The notes: generated by a model not told the origin, from the letters alone. A stretch of 64,000 nucleotides of DNA from Hymenopus coronatus (GCA_030762935.1 CM060896.1:16173527-16237526), one strand, 5' to 3'; counted from the first letter of the stretch, positions 1-11,457 are shown. Numbers and translations are program-made.

Positions 1-419
1 CGAAAACGGTAAGCTCCACGAGAAAAATGTATATGACATAAGTTGTGTATTTTAAAAAAACCTACATTTTTTGTATTGTAAGTTTTTGTCTATCTCTTAC
101 AGTTTACTAGCTATTGCAAATTAAATAAAATTCATCCAGAATAAACAGGTCTTCAGAAGCTATTCCCCGAAAATTCAAGATATACATTTTATTTTTCAGG
201 TAAATATGTTTAATATCCGAAATTTTAATCAAAATCGTTAGAGCCATTTTTGAGAAAATCAAAATTTTCGAAAAAAGTTCCATGTAAAGGGTAGTTGGGA
301 TTGGGGGGATTTTTCTCAAAATCATCGTGTCGCATCCCTGGAAGATACTAAACTTAAATACCAAGTTTGGTATTTTACCGACTTTTCGTTTTTGAGTTAT
401 CGTGTTCACAGACATACGG

Positions 420-466
<47 letters not shown>

Positions 467-604
467 CCTTTTTGTGAAAATGGTATTTTGGATATTGGGG
501 ATCCTAAAACATATATTTCCGGTGAAATCTCGGTATCGAATTTTTTGGTGGAGTGCAATACTTTCTCTATACACTATGTACATAGTGCGTATGGAGAAAG
601 TAAA
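1..604 (+). mobile_element. Family A element, cut by window edge
   Basis: Right two thirds of a family A copy; the left part lies outside the window. It shows the body motif around AATCGTTAGAGCCATTTTTG, the G-rich stretch, the hairpin pair near 345-372, a CA tract and the terminal palindrome ending GGAGAAAGTAAAAA. ORFs crossing the CA tract (His-Thr or Val-Cys repeats) are repeat translations. Confidence 0.9.
421..463 (+). repeat. (CA)n microsatellite core of family A
   Basis: About 20 uninterrupted CA units at the fixed family A position, just after the GTGTTCACAGACATACGG segment and just before GGACCTTTTTGTG. Confidence 0.95.
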
Positions 605-858
605 AATAGCCATATGTAAACTGTAATGGAGTATTTGCGATACACATCATTCATTTTGTTGGAACATTAAAGGCACAAATATATCGCTATATTATCATTC
701 ACGTGTCAATAAGAACGCCAATTATAATTACTAATGGGATTATAAAATCTATATACATGAAGCGTATTATTAATCACTTAGAAATCACAAAAACAACTAG
801 ATACTAAAAGCAAATGAGAGAGACAAGCACCTGATAACCTTAATATATGTTGAAAAAA

Positions 859-1754
859 TCTGATGTGTACCATTCACATGACTTTCTCCATATCCCTGCA
901 ACAAATAATTCTTAAAAAGCTTATAATTCTATTTGCTTTATGCTAATCAGATAAAAAAAAAATTAGCAGAAAAAGTCTTATCTTCTCGCATCCTTGTAAG
1001 TAGAAGCGAAATAAGGGACAACCGTAGGTTAAAGTGATAGTCAAAAGCTGGTTGCTATGTCAATGAAGTTCCTTTGTTTATATGGATAGGAGTTGACAAG
1101 TTCCAGTATGAGAAAAGTATACGTTTTTCATAGCAGAAACCAAAAATAAGGAATGTCACAAAAACGACGAACTCCACGAAAAAAATGTATATAACATAAA
1201 TTGTGTGTTTTAATGTGCTCTACATTTTTTGTGGTGTAAGTCTTTGTCCATCTCTTACGGTTTAGCAGTTATTCAAAATTTAGTAAAATTGATCCAGAAT
1301 AAACTACTCTTCAGAGGCTAAATTTAGTAAAATTGATCCAGAAAATTCAAGATATACATTTCATTTTTCAGGTAAATATGTTTAATATCCGAAATTTTAA
1401 TCAAAATCGTTAGATCCATTTTTGAGAAAATCGAAATTTTCGAAAAAAGTTCCATCTCAAAATCTTCGTGTCGCATCCCTGGAAGATAGTAAACTTAAAT
1501 ACCAAGCTTGGTATTTTACCGACTTTTCGTTTTTGAGTTATCGTGTTCACAGTCACACGGACACTCGGAACACACACACACACACACACACATACACACA
1601 CACACACACACGGACCTTTTTGTGAAAATGCTTTTTTTGGATATTGGGGACCCTAAAACATATATTTCCGGTGAAATCTCGGTATCGAATTTTTGGTGGA
1701 GTGCAATTCTTTCTCTATACACTATGTACATAGTGCATATGGAGAAAGTAAAAA
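859..1754 (+). mobile_element. Family A element, near full length
   Basis: Begins TCTGATGTGTACCATTCAC, has ACTTTCTCC about 25 bases in, and ends GGAGAAAGTAAAAA. It includes a CA core at about 1569-1611 interrupted by one TA. A short direct duplication of the AAATTTAGTAAAATTGATCC type occurs around 1276-1340. The next copy follows with no spacer. Confidence 0.9.
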
Positions 1755-2568
1755 TGTGATGCATTGCATTCACATGTATCTCTGCAACAAATAATAGTTA
1801 ATAATAGCTTAGTCTTCTATTTACTTCATACTAATCGAGAAAAATAGCAGAAAGGGTCTTGCTACTTGCTTGCTTGCAAGTAGAAGCAAAATAATAAGAG
1901 TACCATAGGTTAATGATAGTCAAAAGCTAGTTGCTTTGTGACTGGAGTTCCTTTGTTTGTATGGACAGGAGTTGACAAATTCCTGTGAGAAAAAGTATAA
2001 GTTTTTCAAAGCTGAAACGAAAAACAGTAATATCTGAAAAACGATCAACTCCACAAAAAAATGTACATAACATAAATTGTGTGTTTTAATGTACTCTACA
2101 TTTTATGTGCAGTAAGTTTTTATCCATCTCTTACGGTTTACTAGTTATGTAAAATTTCGAAAAATGTATCCAGAATAAAGATGCCTTCAGAGACTATTCC
2201 GAGAAAATTCAAAATATACTTTTGTCATGTGAATATCTTTAATATATGATATTTTAATACAAATCGTTAGAATCCATTCCTGAGGAATCAAAATGTTTGA
2301 AAAATGTTCCATGTAAAGGGTATTTAGGGGTGATTCTGAGGATACTGAACTTAAATACCAAGATTGGTATTTAACGGACTTTTCGTTTTTGAGCTATGCT
2401 GCCGACAAACATACACACGCACATGGACATTTTTATAAACATTATTTTTTTGTATTCAGGGGGTCTCAAAAATAGATATTTTCGGTGAAAACTCAGTAAC
2501 GAATGTTTGGGTGCAATACAAAACCTTCTCTATATACTATGTACAAGTACGCGTAGAAAAAGTAAAAA
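1755..2568 (+). mobile_element. Family A element, diverged, tandem to the previous
   Basis: Starts directly after the A-run of the preceding copy with a diverged TGATGCATTGCATTCACATG end. It lacks a long CA core and has only a short CACACGCACATGG segment. It ends in a palindrome around 2530-2560 (GTACAAGTACGCGTAG) and GTAAAAAA. The head-to-tail arrangement is visible directly. Confidence 0.85.
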
Positions 2569-2617
2569 ATCTCATGTATTTCATTCATATGAATTGTCTA
2601 CCCATTCCTCTATAAAC
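2569..2617 (+). mobile_element. Family A 5' end fragment
   Basis: TCTCATGTATTTCATTCATATG is a diverged copy of the family A start. It continues into a CTCTATAAACTAT segment matching the next part of the consensus, then stops where LINE sequence begins. It is probably a third tandem copy truncated at the LINE junction. Confidence 0.6.
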
Positions 2618-3856
2618 TATCAGCCAACATTAATCTCAGTATTGGTGGCCATAATTTACGTAGAACGAATTCTTGTAAAATCCTTGGTATGACATTCAAC
2701 CAGAAACATACGTGGAAACAACATATTATGTCTCTCTCTATGTCTCTCAAGGCAGAATGTGCATCCCGACTAAACATCATTAAAATACTCTCATCCCCTA
2801 AGGGGGCAGCACTTGTACAGAAGTCTCATCCAGTCCAAACTAGATTACGGGGCTGTAGTGTATAGCTCAGCAAGTAAACGACTCCTTCAATTACTTGATC
2901 CCACTGTCAGCACTGCATGTCGTGTAAGTTTGGGAGCTTTTAGATCTAGTCCAAGCAACAGTTTACTTGTGTAGGCTGGCCTTTTTCCTTTGGACCTACG
3001 ACGCAAACAATTGTGCCTCAATTTCTGCTATTCAACGTTCTGCTCACCAAGTAACCCGACAAACAAATGTCTTTTTAATGCTTCAAAATCAGAAATATAT
3101 TGTTCTGGTCCTTGTTATGCAAAACCACTGCGAGAAAGACTCCTGGAATACTACACCGAATTTCAATTTGGAAAACCTTCTGTTCTTTTGAGAAAACTTC
3201 ATCCTATCCCTCCATGGAAGTCTTTTACCCCATCTATTGATTTGGAGGTGTCACAAATACGGCTATTTAACAATTCGCAGATCAGTAATCCTGCCAATGA
3301 TCTCTTTGCTTCACCAGAAATACCACAAACATTACAAAGCGTACACCGATGTATCCAACGAGACTCAAAATCTGGATGCGGCATAGTCACCTCCTCGTCT
3401 TCAGAGACCAACTCTTATCGTTTATAAGATTACTTCTCCATTTTTTCATGTGAAGCCTTGGCCATCCTCAAAGCAATTGAAATGTGCACAAAAAGGCACA
3501 AAAATCTACCACCTGTGATCTTCTCTGACTCCATGTCAACACTTACTGCTGTTGCTAATAGATTTGCCAAGAATCCACTCATTCAAAGTACAAAAGAACG
3601 ATTATGTTATCACTACAATATCGTTTACCAAATTTCATTGGTATGGCTCCCATCACATAAATGCATTGCCGGAAAAGAAAAGGCAGATATGGCAGCTAAA
3701 TATGCTACCAGGCTGCAACAAATTGAAGCTGGATTAAGTGGTACACTTCAGGATGTAAAAAAGATGTTTAAAAGCTATATCACCGACCACTGGGACAAAC
3801 AATGGAAATCTACGCCCTCAAAACACCGTATTTCATCTGCAAACAAATATACAATG
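2618..3856 (+). pseudogene. Jockey-like LINE pol remnant (RT tail and RNase H), outer copy
   Basis: This is the C-terminal part of a non-LTR retrotransposon polyprotein, read in several frames with stops. Near 2690-2790 the peptide has the form LGMTFNQKxTWKQHI, the thumb region downstream of RT in jockey/CR1-type LINEs. Around 2840-3010 it reads like KLDYGAVVYSSASKRLLQ and LPLDLRRKQLCLNF, typical of the same segment. From 3440 to 3874 there is an RNase H domain: EALAILKAIEM, then FSDSMSTLTAV, then LVWLPSHKCIAGKEKADMAAK, which carry the acidic and His positions of the type I fold. The domain breaks off at about 3856, where a second RNase H begins. A continuation of this polypeptide appears at about 4955. 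Family membership is clear; subclade assignment (jockey) is from memory. Confidence 0.85.
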
Positions 3857-3857
3857 C

Positions 3858-4166
3858 TCTACGAGAAGTCATAGAGATGTTATGGAAATCTTCACAGATG
3901 GATCAGCAACAAGTGATGGACGTCGTGGTTGTGCAGATATATACCCTACCCGCATCATGCTCTACGAGAAGTCATAGAGATGTTATGGAAATCTTCACAG
4001 ATGGATCAGCAACAAGTGATGGACGTCGTGGTTGTGCAGATATATACCCTACCCGCATCATGCTCTACGAGAAGTCATAGAGATGTTATGGAAATCTTCA
4101 CAGATGGATCAGCAACAAGTGATGGACGTCGTGGTTGTGCAGTTATATATCCTACACACACCATGC
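3858..4166 (+). repeat. Three tandem 103-bp units inside a LINE
   Basis: Units 3858-3960, 3961-4063 and 4064-4166 each start TCTACGAGAAGTCATAGAG and contain the start of an RNase H domain (IFTDGSATSDGRRGC). The first two are almost identical; the third diverges at its right end and continues into intact RNase H sequence. Because 103 is not a multiple of 3, an open frame crossing the array reads each unit in a different frame, which explains the repeated peptides in long ORFs here. Confidence 0.95.
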
Positions 4167-4950
4167 TCTACGCACTACCGAAATATTTCTCCATTTTCTC
4201 CTGTGAAGCTTTTGCAGTTAAGGAAGCATTGCAACACATCACTCAAAATTCCAATCAGACAGAATATGTAATTTACACTGATTCACTAAGCACAATTCTT
4301 GCCACTCAGAATCTAAGTCCTACGCATCCTTTAACAAATGACATACTTCACCTGTATTCTATCACTCAGCGCTCTGGAAAACAAGTAATCCTCACTTGAG
4401 TACCGTCACATCCAAACATCGATGGAAATGAAAACGCCGATCAAGCTGCACCCGACATCCTATCAGTGACCACGGAATAACTTCTACACATCAAGACGTC
4501 ATTAGATACAACAAGCAACTGTATATAGAACATTGGAAAACGACGTGGTCAACATCCCACAGCAAACTGATTGATGCCCGAGCCGGATCTACCAATTTCT
4601 TCTAACCCCTCCGAAAATTAGGTCATGAGCAAACAATAACTACCCGCCTCAGAATCGGACACTGCAAACTGACACATTCCTTCATCATTAGTAAATATTC
4701 AGAATCAAAATGTGAGACCTGCAACACACCACTTACTGTCCTACATATCCTGCTGCAGTGTCCGAGATACACCAGAGACTTCAGGCCGGTTTCAGTGACT
4801 TACCAATTGCTCTACATAGCAACCAGACAATCAAAAAGACAATAATATTTATAAGAGAATGTAAACTTTTTGAATTATTGTAAAGTATAAATGTAACCAT
4901 TTTGTATTTTACCAATGTGTAAATAACTATTTTATGTACAATTTGTAAGG
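4064..4950 (+). pseudogene. Second jockey-like LINE 3' part (RNase H and C-terminus)
   Basis: RNase H starts with IFTDGSATSDGRRGCAVIY (first Asp). It continues with SIFSCEAFAVKEAL (catalytic Glu position) and VIYTDSLSTILATQ (second Asp), then a T-stop-VPSHPNIDGNENADQAA segment matching the VPSHxGIxGNExAD motif. Downstream, frames 4630-4790 encode a zinc-knuckle-like end, with a RIGHCKLTHSFII type peptide and a C-x2-C ... H-x4-C pattern (SKCETCNTP ... HILLQCPRY). Internal stops and frameshifts make it non-functional. The element appears to sit inside the 2618-5456 LINE, since the interrupted RNase H at 3856 is resumed by C-terminal sequence after 4950. Confidence 0.8.
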
Positions 4951-5456
4951 CAGAACCGGGAATATTACACCCTAAATTCAGAAGAAAACAAAAAGTCCTA
5001 TTTACCAGGTTGTGCATCGGCCACTTCAACCCCAGCCATGGTTATCTGATGAAGAAAACAACCAAAGATCCTTGCCCGAAATGTCCAGCCCGAGAAGTCG
5101 TATCAACATCTCATCTTATCCTCGAGTGCCCTGCTTTACTCAACGACAGAAGGAACTTAAACCCCAAGAGTGCTCTGTATTCCATTTTAACACCACAGAA
5201 GGATGCAGAAAAGTTATCAAGTTAATGAAGATATCACAAATGTTGTCTTTTATTTAATGTGATTTAATTGTTATAACCACAGTTTGATACTATTATAATT
5301 GTTTACATGTACTATATTTTACTGTTACCAAAGTTCAAACAGTTAAGTTTATGACCACAGTTGTAATATATTTGTACTAAATTTTGTATATACATTGATC
5401 TTGTAAGAATATTGACCTTTGTTGTTATAAGCGACCTTAAATAAATAAATAAATTA
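4951..5456 (+). pseudogene. LINE C-terminus and poly(A) 3' end
   Basis: The frame around 4951-5225 encodes KAEPGILHPKFRRKQ, then LFTRLCIGHFNPSHGYLM, then a C-x2-C-x12-H-x4-C pattern (DPCPKCPAREV ... SHLILECPALL), the usual C-terminal zinc-knuckle-like end of jockey-like pol. After the stop there is a 3' UTR ending GACCTTAAATAAATAAATAA and an A-rich tail at about 5440-5462. It most likely completes the LINE that starts at about 2618. A 76-bp piece of the same 3' end recurs at 43295. Confidence 0.85.
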
Positions 5457-5619
5457 AAAAAAACTTTCTACTATTACAAATGTTTATTACGCAGTATATA
5501 CGACTTTTAAAAGTCCCTTCAAATTTTAAACAGCTATAAATATTAGTATAATAGTTTAGACAGGATAAAAACAAAAGAAGCCACATAATGGGCAAGCAAT
5601 GGGGTTTGGTTTTCTTTTC

Positions 5620-6430
5620 TTTTTACTTTCTGTACACGTACTATGCACATGGTGTATGGAGAAGGTATTGTACTGCACCCAAAAATTAGATATTGAGATT
5701 TCACCGGAAATATATGTTTTGAGACCCCCTGAATAAAAAAAACATTTTTAGAAAACTGCCCGTGTGTGTGCCTTAGGGTAGCATAGCTCAAAAACGAAAA
5801 GACCGTTAAATACCAAGTTTAGTATTTAAGATTAATACCTTCAAGGATGAGACACGAACATTTTTAAGAAAATCCCCTCCATCTCAAACTACCCTTTACA
5901 TGGAAATCATTTCGAAATTTTTGATCTTCTCAAAAATGGTGATTTTGATTAAAATTTCTTATGTTTAAGAGAATATAACGTATATCTTGTATTTTCTGGG
6001 AATAATCTCTAAAGATCTCTTTATTTTGGATGTTTTATTTAATTTTACATAATTTGTAAACCATAAGAGATAGACAAAAACTTACAACATAAAAAATATA
6101 GATCACGACAAAACACACAATTTATGTCATAATGGTTTCTTCGTGGAGTTCGCCGTTTTCGAGATATTTCTTGTTATTGATTTTAGTTTTAAAATAGTTT
6201 TTAAGTTTTTTCTTACGGGAACTTGTCAACTCCTAAACATGCAAAGAAACGGATTTCAACCCCATAGTAACATTTTAAAATATGTAACTGTGTATTCCCT
6301 TATTTTCCGTCTGCTTACAAGGAACTAAATAATAAGACCGTTTCTGCTAATGTTTTTGCATAAAACAGAAGAGTAAGCTTATAAACAATAATTTGTTACA
6401 GAGAAAGTCATGTGAATGGAATACATCAGA
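5620..6430 (-). mobile_element. Family A element, minus
   Basis: Starts with the terminal palindrome (ACTTTCTGTACACG ... TGTATGGAGAAGG) and ends GTGAATGGAATACATCAGAT. It has a poor CA core (only a GTGTGTGTGCC stretch). The body and internal hairpin partner are recognisable. Confidence 0.9.
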
Positions 6431-6609
6431 TTATTTTTCTTTCTTTGTTTTTCAGTTCAGTTTTACCATGAGTAGTTTTTTTTTTTTTTTCCTTCTTTTT
6501 TTTTTCTTTTTAAATTTCATGTTATTTAATGTCTCTTTAACAATAAGGTCAAATCGCGACTACAATAAATTTTGCAACACTTTACATAAATTCATGTCAT
6601 TAAGAAAGT

Positions 6610-7335
6610 TCAGTACATTGTTTGAGAAGGCTGGATCACTAAGAGTGGTTAACATAGTTTTTGGAATACTGCTTCTAGTTGTTGCATCATCGTAGAAACG
6701 GCCGCTGGTGAGAACGTGATTGACTGTGAGTGGAGAGTGACAATAGTTGCACTTGGGGGGAATGTCCCTGGACAGAAGATAAGAATGAGTGAGAGCAGTA
6801 TGTCCTAGTCGTACACGAGTTAGAAGAACTTGATGACGAAGTTTGTAATGTATGAGAGGATAAACAGAAGTGGAAAGAGGATAGGTATCGCGTAGCTTGT
6901 CTCTAGTTGAGTTGAACCACGGTTGCTTCCATTGCCGGAGAATGGTGCCACGCAGTTGGGGTCTTGGTGAGGAACCCTGAGGTCTAATATGTTGGAAGGG
7001 TGTCGTGTTGCTTCCTTAGCTACAGGATCAATGTTTATGCCAAAATGGGAGGGACCTGCTTACCCGAGGTAGATAATCTGGGATAAGAGTAATTGAATGT
7101 AAAGCACCAGGTTATTGGTTGGAGTCCGCTGTTGAAGGCTGAGGAGAGCACTCCTCGAGTCTATGAAGGTAGTGTAGGAGAGAGCAGTGACTTCAAGGAC
7201 GTACTCCAAAGCGAGACGAATAGCTATCAGTTCACAAGAGAAGATAAGAATTCTGGTAAGCCATAGAGCAAGGTCTTATGTGGTAAAATCACAGCACAAC
7301 CGCACATTTGGAACCATCGGTGTAAATTTTTTGTT
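6610..7335 (-). pseudogene. LINE RNase H and C-terminal region remnant
   Basis: The minus strand from 7335 begins KIYTDGSKCAVVL, the first catalytic Asp of RNase H, followed by LPHKTLLYGLPEF in a shifted frame. At 6610-6870 the peptide LLTRVRLGHTALTHSYLLS, then PPKCNYCHSPLTVNHVL, gives the C-x2-C ... H knuckle typical of the LINE C-terminus. It ends close to the T-rich (+ strand) tail. Confidence 0.8.
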
Positions 7336-7349
7336 ATGCAAAATATGAG

Positions 7350-7903
7350 TTACAAAGGCCTCTGAATAAAAGGAGATAGATTAAAGTATCTGTACTGTCT
7401 TTGTCGTAACGCGTCATGGAAATACCTATGGTAGGTAGAATCTAAGAAATAGTGTCTATGTTGAAGAAGCAGGAGACCATTGGGGGAATATCCAAATGAA
7501 AATCTTGCAGGAAAATTAGAATTCCCTGGGAGAGGGTACAAAACGACATTAGCTATGAGCACATATAGTCCTATGACGTCATGTTTCATTAAGGTGCGAA
7601 CGATGTGATCACGCCAGACAATATCGTAAACATTTTCGATATCCAAGCTGACAAGAATGACATGTTGTCTGCTCAAGGTTTCGCCAATGTAAGATTCTAA
7701 CAGCAGGAAAGCATCAGTAGTGGAACGGTGTTTTCGGAACCCATATTGGATATCTGGAAAAAAATTAAGTTGCATTCTAAATACCAACGTAAGCGTCGAT
7801 TGATAATCTTCACCAGCAACTTACTTAGGGTACAGGCAAGTGAAATGGGACGATACTTTAAGGGAAGAGAGTGATCTTTATTGGATTTAGGAATAAGTAC
7901 CAC
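7350..7903 (-). pseudogene. LINE reverse transcriptase remnant, motif C missing
   Basis: Frames 7697-7903 and 7350-7787 encode VLIPKSNKDHSLPLKYRPIS, then LSKLLVKIINRRL, then QYGFRKHRSTTDAFLLLES and LVSLDIENVYDIVWR. The last is RT motif A, normally LDxxxAFDxVWH; here the second Asp is kept but Ala-Phe reads Val-Tyr. A SPNGLLLL peptide stands where PQGSVLSP is expected. The sequence then runs within roughly 150 bases into pre-RNase-H peptide and IYTDGSK. The FADD catalytic box and the thumb are therefore absent, and the RT is inactive by deletion. Confidence 0.8.
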
Positions 7904-8639
7904 GATGGAGCTACGTCATTGATTAGGAACAATTCGGTTAACCCACAGCAATGTAGTATGTAGAAAAAAGCTGTTATTGGTAGATATTGAAGGAACGCAT
8001 ATGGGAAACTGGACTTTTACTGGTGCAAAACCTTAATTCACACTGTTGTTCGTTCATCGTGAGTTCTTCGTTGAACACTTGATGGCTGTTTGTAAACATC
8101 CTTGAAGGTCTAATGTTTGAGACTTGTGTTTAGTGCGGAGAAATTCCGGATCATAATGGGAGTCGCTGGAAGCATCAGAGAATGTGGTTGCCAGGGTATT
8201 AGCTATTACCAGAAGTCGGTAATATGCGCACTTGAAGCAGGTGTTCGAAGATGAGATGTCACCTGTGAGGAGCGATTACCACAGAGTCTGAAGTTTATGC
8301 CACAATTGGGAGTGAGAAGCATTAGCGTTTAGAGTAGATAGAAACTGAAGCCAAGACCTCTGTTTGCTTTCTTTCACTTCCCGACGGACCGCACCTCGGA
8401 GACGCTTGAATGCAAATTTGTTTTCCAGTGTAGGTTGTCATTTGTATTTGTAATATGGTTGGTTTTTGTTCCGGATAGCTTCGGCGCACTGAGCATTTCA
8501 CCGTGGTACGCGGCGTTTACCTGAAACACTTTCCGTTTAAGGAAGGCTGAGACATCCTTGTTGCCGGCTGTGGTAGATCTGCAATGGCGTTCTGCACAAG
8601 AACCTTGAGCAGGGGCCATTTAGCTTTGTGGAGCTGCCA

Positions 8640-9315
8640 AGTAGAAAGTCGAGCATATTTTGGCGCATTGAAAGTAGAGTTCACGATAATGGGATAATGG
8701 TCACTACCATAGAGTATGCTCAATGGACCAATGGAACAGAGGAAGAATGTTCGGGGAGCACATGGTAGCGTCAATACTGCTTGTAGAGTTATGGGCCATC
8801 TCATAACGACTAGGAAAAACGAATTGAGTACCACTAAGGGAAATGTATTTAGAATTGAATCAAACCGTTTCCCACCCCGATCAGTTCGCTGGCTTCTCCC
8901 ACACAATATTAAGGCTATTAAAGTCTCGCAGTAAAATGAAAGGGTATTTGTTGGACAAGATCTATGAGCATCTGGAGGTCAATGTTGGCACTGTTTGGTA
9001 GATAGAGGTAACAAATGCATATCTCAATATTTAGTAAAACAGAAACAGCCGCAGCTTCCAGACAGGTCTGAAGGACAATTTCTTTGTGTGGAATTCTCTT
9101 AAGCACGTATATTGCAACACCACCACTAGCATGGTGAGGGTTGAGGCGACTTTTATGGTATCCAATGTATTGGTGCTATGTAACCAGTATATGAAAATTA
9201 GTTTCCTGTAGGGAAATAATACCGGGAGAATGAATAATTAGAAATAATTGCAAGTATTCTAATTGTGTTGTGTAACTATTGATGTTCCACTATAGTAGCA
9301 ACGCATTAAAGTTCA
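8640..9315 (-). pseudogene. LINE apurinic-like endonuclease domain remnant
   Basis: The minus strand from 9312 encodes MNFNALLL-stop-WNINSYTTQ (the conserved QWNINSI start), then GIISLQETNFHI with the catalytic Glu, then ASGGVAIYV. Near 8690-8700 it has YGSDHYPI, the Ser-Asp-His catalytic motif of the exonuclease-endonuclease-phosphatase fold. This domain nicks the target for target-primed reverse transcription. At least two stops and one frameshift are present (the 8918-9106 and 8517-8906 frames differ). Confidence 0.85.
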
Positions 9316-9399
9316 TGGCAGAGACGCGTGAGCTATATCCCCAGAAACATCTGTGGAGACAGAGCCCAAATTGTGCTCTGGTTTAGTATTGCCCTATAT

Positions 9400-10290
9400 T
9401 AATTTCTTTTCAAGCTGTGCGGTACTTTGAAATTTTCACAGAAACTGAAAAGGTGTATAAAATTCAAAAGGTAGTCGTCCGGATTAGCATCCATGTGACT
9501 TTGAAGCGATTGCAGCAATTTACGTAGAGATTGTGTTGCCGTTGATGATTTCGGTTTTTTAAGCATTGGTTTAGCACTGATCTTTACGACGTTGTCAGCA
9601 TCAGATGACCCATCCTGTGATTTGGATAACCGTTCAGAATTATCTGTTCAAGATTTGAATCATTTGAATGGTCTGAATCACTATTGGTTGAGGAAATATG
9701 GCATTTCATGCGGTGTAGTAGACTGTCAACAGGAGTGGCTATATCGGTTAAGTGTACAGTAGAGGTATCACCAGAAGCAGTGACAAGCATTGTATTGTTT
9801 ACTGGCTGAGAAGAATTTTGCCTCATTGCAGTGTTCAAGGATTTTACCTGGTCGTCGTTGACAAGGTGTCTTTTTTGAGGTAGCTGGATCAGAAGTTACC
9901 GTTGTGGTAGGTAAGAAGGGAAAATCCCCTGAATTGGTGGTAGAGGGCGTTGTATTGTCTGTTGCATTTCTGATGCATGGGATAGGCTAGCAAGTGACCT
10001 TCTTGTTTACAAATGAAACAAGTAGGCTTGTCAGTTGACACATAGGCTCAATGTGTGTCATCGTGATAGATTTGAAAACTGTCGGAAAGTCGATCGATAT
10101 CCTCAGGCTTAACGTAGAACTGTCGGCGAAAACTTAAAATATGAATGAAATCAGGAGCGCTCATTCTGGTCCTGACGTGTGAAATTCCAGAGGTCAGATT
10201 GCCAGGTAATAGCCAGGGTACTATTGGGGATGATTGGGCAGACTTTGACATTACGACTCTCTTGGGTTTGGTCAATAGAGGTCGCAGATC
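9400..10290 (-). pseudogene. LINE ORF1 (gag-like) remnant
   Basis: The minus frame 10048-10356 includes LPGNLTSGISHVRTR, then FRRQFYVKPEDIDRLSDSF and YHDDTHIEPM, a stretch I recognise from jockey-like ORF1 proteins just upstream of their zinc knuckles. Immediately after it, around 9980-10030, is CFICKQEGHLLAYP followed by more Cys. This is a CCHC knuckle in which the first Cys pair and His are kept and the last spacing is disturbed. A Ser/Asp/Asn-rich linker follows (9584-9838), then SLRKLLQSLQSHMDANPDD, a short amphipathic tail. Role by family: nucleic-acid-binding chaperone of the retrotransposition particle. Frameshifts separate the parts, so no functional protein is expected. Confidence 0.7.
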
Positions 10291-10305
10291 TAGTACAAAT
10301 CGATA

Positions 10306-11045
10306 ATAATCTACACGAACCATGTACATAATGTATAGAAAGAGTATTCCATTCAAGCCAGAGATACGGAGATTTCACCGGAAATAGACGTTTTAGGGTC
10401 TACTGTATCCAAAAAAAATAATTTTTAGAAAAAAGGCCTGGTGTGTATCCGTGAACACGATAACTCAAAAACGAAAAGTCGGTATTTAAGTTTACTATCG
10501 TCCAAGGATGCGACACGAAGATTTTGAAGAAAATCCCCCCACTGCAAACTTCTATTTACATGGAAATTTGTTTGCAAATTGTTATTTTCCAAAAATGGCT
10601 GTAACGCAGTTGATTAAAATACAGTATAATAAATATTTTTATACGACAAATAAATCTTGTATATCTAATTCTCTGGAAATAACCTCTGGATGAATTTTGC
10701 TGGATTTTGCATAACTAGTAAACCATAAGAGATATTCAAAAACTTACCACACAAAAGATATACTTGTCGTTGAAACACACAATTTATGTCATATATATTT
10801 TTTTTCGTGGAGCTGCCCGTTCCTGGCAATGGAAAGAAACTGATCTCATCTACGTGGCAAGCAGTTATTAAAAGATTTGACTGTCGTTTTAGCCTAGTGT
10901 ATTCCTTTATTTCCCTTCTACTTACAAGAAAGCATTTCTGCAAATGTTTATCTCGATTAGCATGAAGTAGATAGAAGAATAAGCTTTTCAACAATAATTT
11001 GTGACACAGATGTCGAGACAGTCATGTGAATGGACCACATCAGAT
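10306..11045 (-). mobile_element. Family A element, minus
   Basis: Diverged palindrome at 10310-10350 (CCATGTACATAATGTATAG), conserved GAGATTTCACCGG, hairpin, body, and right end GTGAATGGACCACATCAGAT. The CA core is reduced to GTGTGTATCCG. Confidence 0.85.
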
Positions 11046-11457
11046 TTTGTTGTAATGATTACAATGCATCAAGAATCATTTCCGCATTTCTGAACACAAC
11101 TGTTCTCAGAAGCAAATAACGTAATAAGAGTTACCTAAAAAGGAAACAATTTGAAAGGTACAACTTTAACCCCGTGCTGTTGTTGTTACACGATCAGCAG
11201 GTGGTTGCAATTATGTTTAATGCTGCTCTCTTCCTTTTCCAGTCTGAAGAATCCTTAGCAACATTTACAGGACCGTCACGTTCTTTAGAACTTCCTCCTG
11301 TGGCTTCTAATTAACCGGCTCTTTTCACCAAGTTAAGCCTCCAACCATTTTTTATCACTGCCCCTTTCAGTCTCAAGGAAGAAGACCTGACCTTTAGTCA
11401 TGCACACTCTCCGCTACTAAACTTAACTGAGAACGTGTTAATGACCAAAAAAAAAAA

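Larger units (their letters stand above)
6477..10305 (-). mobile_element. Jockey-like LINE, minus strand, nearly complete but decayed
   Basis: Reading on the minus strand gives gag-like ORF1, endonuclease, RT, RNase H, C-terminal knuckle and an A-rich tail, seen as the T-rich run 6477-6512 on +. The order and domains are those of jockey-clade non-LTR retrotransposons. The 5' end abuts a family A copy at about 10306. Stops and frameshifts occur throughout, and about 0.5 kb or more of RT appears deleted near 7350. It is flanked on both sides by minus-oriented family A copies. Confidence 0.85.

Noticed and set aside
421..463. CRISPR-like or satellite array formed by the repeated family A copies
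   Set aside because: Copies are dispersed, on both strands and long, with no regular short spacers; the genome is eukaryotic in character.
107..626. ORFs with long His-Thr or Val-Cys runs (also at 1410-1773, 12455-12927, 16335-16595, 42801-43118, 48732-48974, 62999-63394)
   Set aside because: They are translations of the CA/TG microsatellite in family A, occur on both strands in overlapping frames, and have no conserved protein outside the repeat.
859..2568. LTR retrotransposon interpretation of tandem family A copies
   Set aside because: No primer-binding site, polypurine tract or coding region lies between copies, and the termini are not TG...CA.
5543..5791. Minus ORF containing HIFPVKSQYLIFGC and SPYTMCIVRVQKVK
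   Set aside because: The same peptide style recurs wherever family A is present because it is a translation of the conserved element end, not a gene family.
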